Positions 62,701-64,000 of a DNA stretch of 64,000 bases are shown piece by piece. This DNA comes from Syngnathus acus (Eukaryota > Chordata > Actinopteri > Syngnathiformes > Syngnathidae): assembly GCF_901709675.1 (NCBI RefSeq), contig NC_051100.1, positions 6,946,001 through 7,010,000 on the forward strand. Reading direction: 5' to 3'. The notes below the pieces were generated by a model that did not search any database, was not told the origin of the DNA, and saw only the letters and a list, made by a program, of their open reading frames with translations. Position 1 is the first letter of the stretch, and the number at the start of each line of letters is the position of its first letter. The position numbers and the translations under genes were made by a program.

Positions 62701-63283
62701 TCAAGAATTATAGAATATGTATGAAAGAATACAAACATTCCAAGATGGTTGTTTTGGCTTCAAACCAATTTGTGTGGACAAAATAAGTAATTTGTGTTTT
62801 ATTTGCTTTTCAGACCAATGCATTGTAACCAGGTCATATCTTTTCCTCCACAAGTTTTGGTTCTTCAGTACCATCTACTACTTTGGGAACTGGGCCTTTA
62901 TTGGGGTAGGTTGTTCTTATCTAACACAACAGTTGCCAGTTGTTATTGATCTTTTCCTCAGCACAGTGCGTATATTTTTTAATTTGCATCCAAAATACAC
63001 CCATGATACACAACCCCTTTGGCGCTTTGTGCGGATGATGCACTATTTAATTCATTTGAATTTAAAGGGACACACCCCAAACACCCTTAAAATCGTTTGG
63101 ATAGCTGTTTGTTTTGCAGAACACTCCCCAGCCAGCATTTTTCTAATGTGTGTTTTACATTTTCTTCCTTAGGCTTTCCTCATCGGCCTGGTGGTGTCAT
63201 GCTGCCGGGGGAAGAAGTCTGTGATTGAAGGCGAGGTGGAGGCCGATGACTCAGACGTCAGCGATGATGAATATGTGCACTGA
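38706..63283 (+). CDS. lmbrd1: Lysosomal cobalamin transport escort protein LMBRD1, complete, 16 coding exons
   Basis: LMBRD1 is a polytopic lysosomal membrane protein that works with ABCD4 to release cobalamin from the lysosome to the cytosol; human loss causes the cblF disorder. The joined exons give 537 residues (human 540), with about nine membrane segments: near residues 12-32, 42-62, 103-123, 141-163, 189-213, 306-326, 363-386, 411-432 and 481-510. A long cytosolic charged region with coiled-coil character lies at 225-290 ([23 protein letters not shown]). Sequons occur at N77, N87, N170, N347 and N455. The tail GKKSVIEG...[12 protein letters not shown] is acidic, as in human. Blocks [47 protein letters not shown] and FLHKFWFF are near-identical to human as I recall it. 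All 15 junctions are GT-AG and keep frame. Nothing suggests a pseudogene. Confidence 0.98.
38772..41319 (+). other. lmbrd1: lmbrd1 intron 1
   Basis: About 2.5 kb with one tRNA-derived SINE (39503-39826). The rest is AT-rich without recognised features. Confidence 0.85.
39503..39826 (+). mobile_element. tRNA-derived SINE
   Basis: The head carries a Pol III A box (TGGCCTAGTGG, 39514-39524) and B box (GGTTCAAACCC, 39557-39567) with tRNA spacing. A fixed body follows ('gggacccattgcctccctgc', 'ctgctgctcactgctcccct', 'acacccaggtgtgtgtgtga') and a short tandem tail of ttaatc units. It is in the sense orientation in lmbrd1 intron 1. This wording is common in percomorph fish; the family name is left open. 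I see no clear target-site duplication directly at its ends. Confidence 0.92.
41320..41496 (+). CDS. lmbrd1: lmbrd1 exon 2
   Basis: Residues 23-81: [20 protein letters not shown] (rest of membrane segment 1 and a cytosolic turn), a second membrane segment around [20 protein letters not shown], and the sequon NGT near the end. The donor GTTTGT is weaker than usual. Close to human residues ILAFCWIYVRKYQSRRESE. Confidence 0.96.
41497..42307 (+). other. lmbrd1: lmbrd1 intron 2
   Basis: About 0.8 kb. The middle (about 41930-42180) is clearly richer in G+C and CpG than the rest of the intron and includes a 119-codon open frame without recognisable domain. Confidence 0.8.
42308..42371 (+). CDS. lmbrd1: lmbrd1 exon 3
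   Basis: Residues 82-102, [20 protein letters not shown] then Y, plus one base of the next codon. The luminal loop carries the sequon NET. It matches the [20 protein letters not shown] part of human as I recall it. Confidence 0.95.
43950..43962 (+). promoter_or_regulatory. CTCF-core-like motif, one mismatch
   Basis: CCAGTAGGTGGAG fits the CTCF core CCASYAGRKGGCA/S except for A in place of the invariant C at position 12. Lower confidence than the site at 4350. Confidence 0.25.
44060..44400 (-). mobile_element. Tc1-like transposase relic (minus strand)
   Basis: Read on the minus strand, shifted frames contain remnants of the DDE region: a QNNDSKH-like block (from QDNDPKH) and, further on, [14 protein letters not shown] (from DLNPIEHLW-ELK). 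Frameshifts and stops interrupt it, so it is dead. Orientation is opposite to lmbrd1. Confidence 0.8.
44849..45029. repeat. (ATCC)n microsatellite
   Basis: An uninterrupted run of about 28 ATCC units (44871-44983) flanked by degenerate units. Frames through it (repeated HPSI or MDGW) are repeat artefacts. Confidence 0.97.
47188..47285 (+). CDS. lmbrd1: lmbrd1 exon 4
   Basis: Completes an Ala codon (103) and encodes [20 protein letters not shown] then [12 protein letters not shown] (residues 104-135). The membrane segment and the acidic EERDDD following it are strongly conserved with human ([13 protein letters not shown]). Confidence 0.97.
47286..47715 (+). other. lmbrd1: lmbrd1 intron 4
   Basis: A 430-bp intron; nothing else recognised. 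Confidence 0.88.
47716..47783 (+). CDS. lmbrd1: lmbrd1 exon 5
   Basis: [20 protein letters not shown] then LI plus two bases of a Gly codon (residues 136-157). A membrane segment following the KNALKYT block. Donor GTAAGTTT. Confidence 0.95.
47784..48667 (+). other. lmbrd1: lmbrd1 intron 5
   Basis: About 0.9 kb; nothing else recognised. Confidence 0.85.
48668..48756 (+). CDS. lmbrd1: lmbrd1 exon 6
   Basis: Completes Gly158, then [20 protein letters not shown] and YLFEELGSG (159-187). A luminal segment with sequon NAT at 170; matches FVPL...NSTEWEKVKSLFEELGSS of human as I recall it. Donor GTAAGTAC in phase 1. Confidence 0.96.
48757..50726 (+). other. lmbrd1: lmbrd1 intron 6
   Basis: About 2 kb; no repeats or exons recognised. 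The part around 49790-50120 has relatively even base composition but shows no specific feature. Confidence 0.8.
50727..50800 (+). CDS. lmbrd1: lmbrd1 exon 7
   Basis: Completes His188, then [20 protein letters not shown] and ITYT (189-212): a membrane segment, with [11 protein letters not shown] matching [11 protein letters not shown] in human as I recall it. Confidence 0.96.
50801..54109 (+). other. lmbrd1: lmbrd1 intron 7 (3.3 kb)
   Basis: AT-rich DNA without a recognisable transposon, apart from short T and CA runs. No other gene seen on either strand. Confidence 0.8.
54110..54235 (+). CDS. lmbrd1: lmbrd1 exon 8
   Basis: Residues 213-254: [40 protein letters not shown] and SK. It leaves the membrane at [14 protein letters not shown] and starts the cytosolic charged, coiled-coil-like region. 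Confidence 0.97.
54236..55216 (+). other. lmbrd1: lmbrd1 intron 8
   Basis: Contains a Tc1-type relic (54480-54700); the remainder is AT-rich. Confidence 0.85.
54480..54700 (+). mobile_element. Tc1-like transposase relic (plus strand)
   Basis: A frame reads [10 protein letters not shown], the hallmark Tc1 block KHGGGSIMLWG with one Gly lost, followed in shifted frames by SKYQSL and ASARREK remnants. Stops and frameshifts make it inactive. Confidence 0.8.
55217..55369 (+). CDS. lmbrd1: lmbrd1 exon 9
   Basis: Residues 255-305: [40 protein letters not shown] and [11 protein letters not shown]. It continues the cytosolic helical region and ends at the ALRPxK block before membrane segment 6. Cys-Cys occurs where I recall Trp-Trp in human. 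Confidence 0.96.
55370..56442 (+). other. lmbrd1: lmbrd1 intron 9
   Basis: About 1.1 kb; nothing else recognised. Confidence 0.85.
56443..56507 (+). CDS. lmbrd1: lmbrd1 exon 10
   Basis: [20 protein letters not shown] then S (306-326) plus two bases of Asn327: membrane segment 6, nearly the same as human [18 protein letters not shown]. Confidence 0.96.
56619..56721 (+). CDS. lmbrd1: lmbrd1 exon 11
   Basis: Completes Asn327, then [20 protein letters not shown] and [14 protein letters not shown] (328-361). Luminal loop with sequon NLT, conserved in human as NLS. Confidence 0.97.
56946..57050 (+). CDS. lmbrd1: lmbrd1 exon 12
   Basis: [20 protein letters not shown] then [15 protein letters not shown] (362-396). 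A membrane segment followed by the family's best conserved block, [15 protein letters not shown]. Confidence 0.98.
57131..57280 (+). CDS. lmbrd1: lmbrd1 exon 13
   Basis: [40 protein letters not shown] and [10 protein letters not shown] (397-446). The basic RPKRTRPQ turn precedes a membrane segment; [13 protein letters not shown] is the start of the last large luminal loop. Confidence 0.98.
57281..57932 (+). other. lmbrd1: lmbrd1 intron 13
   Basis: About 0.65 kb; nothing else recognised. Confidence 0.85.
57933..58005 (+). CDS. lmbrd1: lmbrd1 exon 14
   Basis: [20 protein letters not shown] then NAPE (447-470) plus one base of Asp471. Luminal loop with sequon N455-T-S, variable at its start but ending CDAxAPED as in human. 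The acceptor is CAAG after a modest pyrimidine tract; the alternative AG two bases on would break the frame. Confidence 0.92.
58006..62813 (+). other. lmbrd1: lmbrd1 intron 14 (4.8 kb)
   Basis: Contains a Tc1-like transposase fragment (58795-59060). A G+C-richer, repeat-free stretch at about 61010-61340 stands out from the AT-rich background. No further exon is required by the reading frame. Confidence 0.8.
58795..59060 (+). mobile_element. Tc1-like DDE transposase fragment (plus strand)
   Basis: An open stretch (from about 58810) reads [40 protein letters not shown] and [19 protein letters not shown] before a stop. FQHDxAPxHK corresponds to the second catalytic Asp region of Tc1/IS630 transposases, and the following segment to the PDLNPIEHLWDELE end, here mutated. 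It is a truncated relic of a different subfamily from the other two. Confidence 0.85.
62814..62905 (+). CDS. lmbrd1: lmbrd1 exon 15
   Basis: Completes Asp471, then [20 protein letters not shown] and [10 protein letters not shown] (472-501): end of the luminal loop and most of the last membrane segment. Confidence 0.97.
63173..63283 (+). CDS. lmbrd1: lmbrd1 exon 16 (C-terminus and stop)
   Basis: [20 protein letters not shown] then [16 protein letters not shown] and TGA at 63281-63283 (502-537). [11 protein letters not shown] and the acidic serine-rich tail correspond to [22 protein letters not shown] in human as I recall it. Confidence 0.97.
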   Translation, partial: AFLIGLVVSCCRGKKSVIEGEVEADDSDVSDDEYVH

Positions 63284-63645
63284 GGTTCAATACGCACGCA
63301 CCCTCGGATCAGCACATCCAGCCATAACTTAAGGGGACTACAAAGTACAATTTGGCAAGTCATTAATTTGCTTCCATTTTATTTTATTGCTTTGAAGGAG
63401 GTCTGCTCCCGGACAACGTGACTGAAGATGTTGAAATTCAAAGGACGTCCTCCAAGGAAATGCATAAAGAACCGTAGACATTAAGACAAAGCTTGTATGC
63501 AAATTGTGCATTTACTGAATTATTTCTAGAGCAGAGATTTTTAAACCTTTTCAGCTCAACACCCACATTTTCATTCTTTTTGAGTAAACAATAATGAGTG
63601 ATAAAGATAAGAATGTATTGAAATAAAATGAAAAATCAATTTGCC
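63284..63645 (+). other. lmbrd1: lmbrd1 3' UTR (end approximate)
   Basis: About 350 bases from the stop to just past a polyadenylation signal. No other gene appears before the window ends. Confidence 0.7.
63622..63627 (+). terminator. lmbrd1: Polyadenylation signal AATAAA
   Basis: A canonical AATAAA about 340 bases after the stop codon, followed by a T/G-rich stretch (about 63640-63665), fitting the 3' end of lmbrd1. Confidence 0.7.
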
Positions 63646-64000
63646 AAGAAATTGTTTGTCTGTATTGTATCTTACTAAATTTTTGACCCATTTGAGTTAC
63701 AACTGTTTGGAAATCCCAGCTCTAGACCCTTAACATGGTTGCCCATCACCTCTAAAATTCCTTTTGTGCTAAATACTACTATATGAAACAAATTTCTCAT
63801 ATTTTGTATCTGTCTCTTGAAAGAAATGCTGTATACTGCTTTAATTTCCTCTTTTGTTCACCAAGACTCTGACTTAAACTGTTCAAATTGCATACGGTAC
63901 TGAACGTGTTAAGCTGACCATCAAGCGGTCTTGTTTTCACATCACATTTCATTTAATGTTTTTGGTTCAAATTATTTTTCCTGCCTGTATTATAAAGATG
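63646..64000. other. Downstream flank of lmbrd1
   Basis: AT-rich DNA after the polyadenylation signal; I see nothing in it. Confidence 0.7.

Overview
This is a vertebrate, almost certainly teleost, genomic window. The genes are long and split into small GT-AG exons. Most of the DNA is intronic. The repeats are of kinds common in fish: a tRNA-derived SINE, Tc1-like relics and terminal repeats, LINE-type 3' tails, and long CT and ATCC microsatellites. The species cannot be fixed from the sequence; a percomorph fish is my best guess.

Two protein-coding genes lie head to head. On the minus strand, from about 35.3 kb down past the left edge, is the 5' part of col19a1 (collagen type XIX alpha 1, a FACIT-type collagen). 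One probable non-coding exon and fifteen coding exons are visible, 403 codons. They encode a signal peptide, a thrombospondin-N/laminin-G-like (TSPN) domain, a cysteine-bearing non-collagenous linker, and the first Gly-X-Y blocks with two interruptions. All exon junctions keep the reading frame. The rest of the collagen (most of the triple helix and the C-terminus) must lie to the left of the window, because I see no exon in positions 1-13355.

On the plus strand, 38706-63283, is a complete lmbrd1, the lysosomal cobalamin (vitamin B12) exporter. Sixteen coding exons join in frame to a 537-residue protein close to the human 540-residue LMBRD1, ending with a TGA and a polyadenylation signal at 63622. 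As far as I recall, LMBRD1 and COL19A1 are also divergent neighbours in human 6q13, so the order supports both calls.

The roughly 3.3 kb between the two 5' ends holds the lmbrd1 promoter-proximal motifs (a CRE and a CLEAR-like E-box just upstream of a TISU/YY1-like start) and an 88-bp tandem duplication. The remaining sequence is introns with repeats. There is no sign of an undescribed multi-gene system. The most unusual structures are a nested inverted repeat in col19a1 intron 1, a Gly-to-Cys position and a cysteine-containing mini-exon in the collagen, and the compact lmbrd1 start region.
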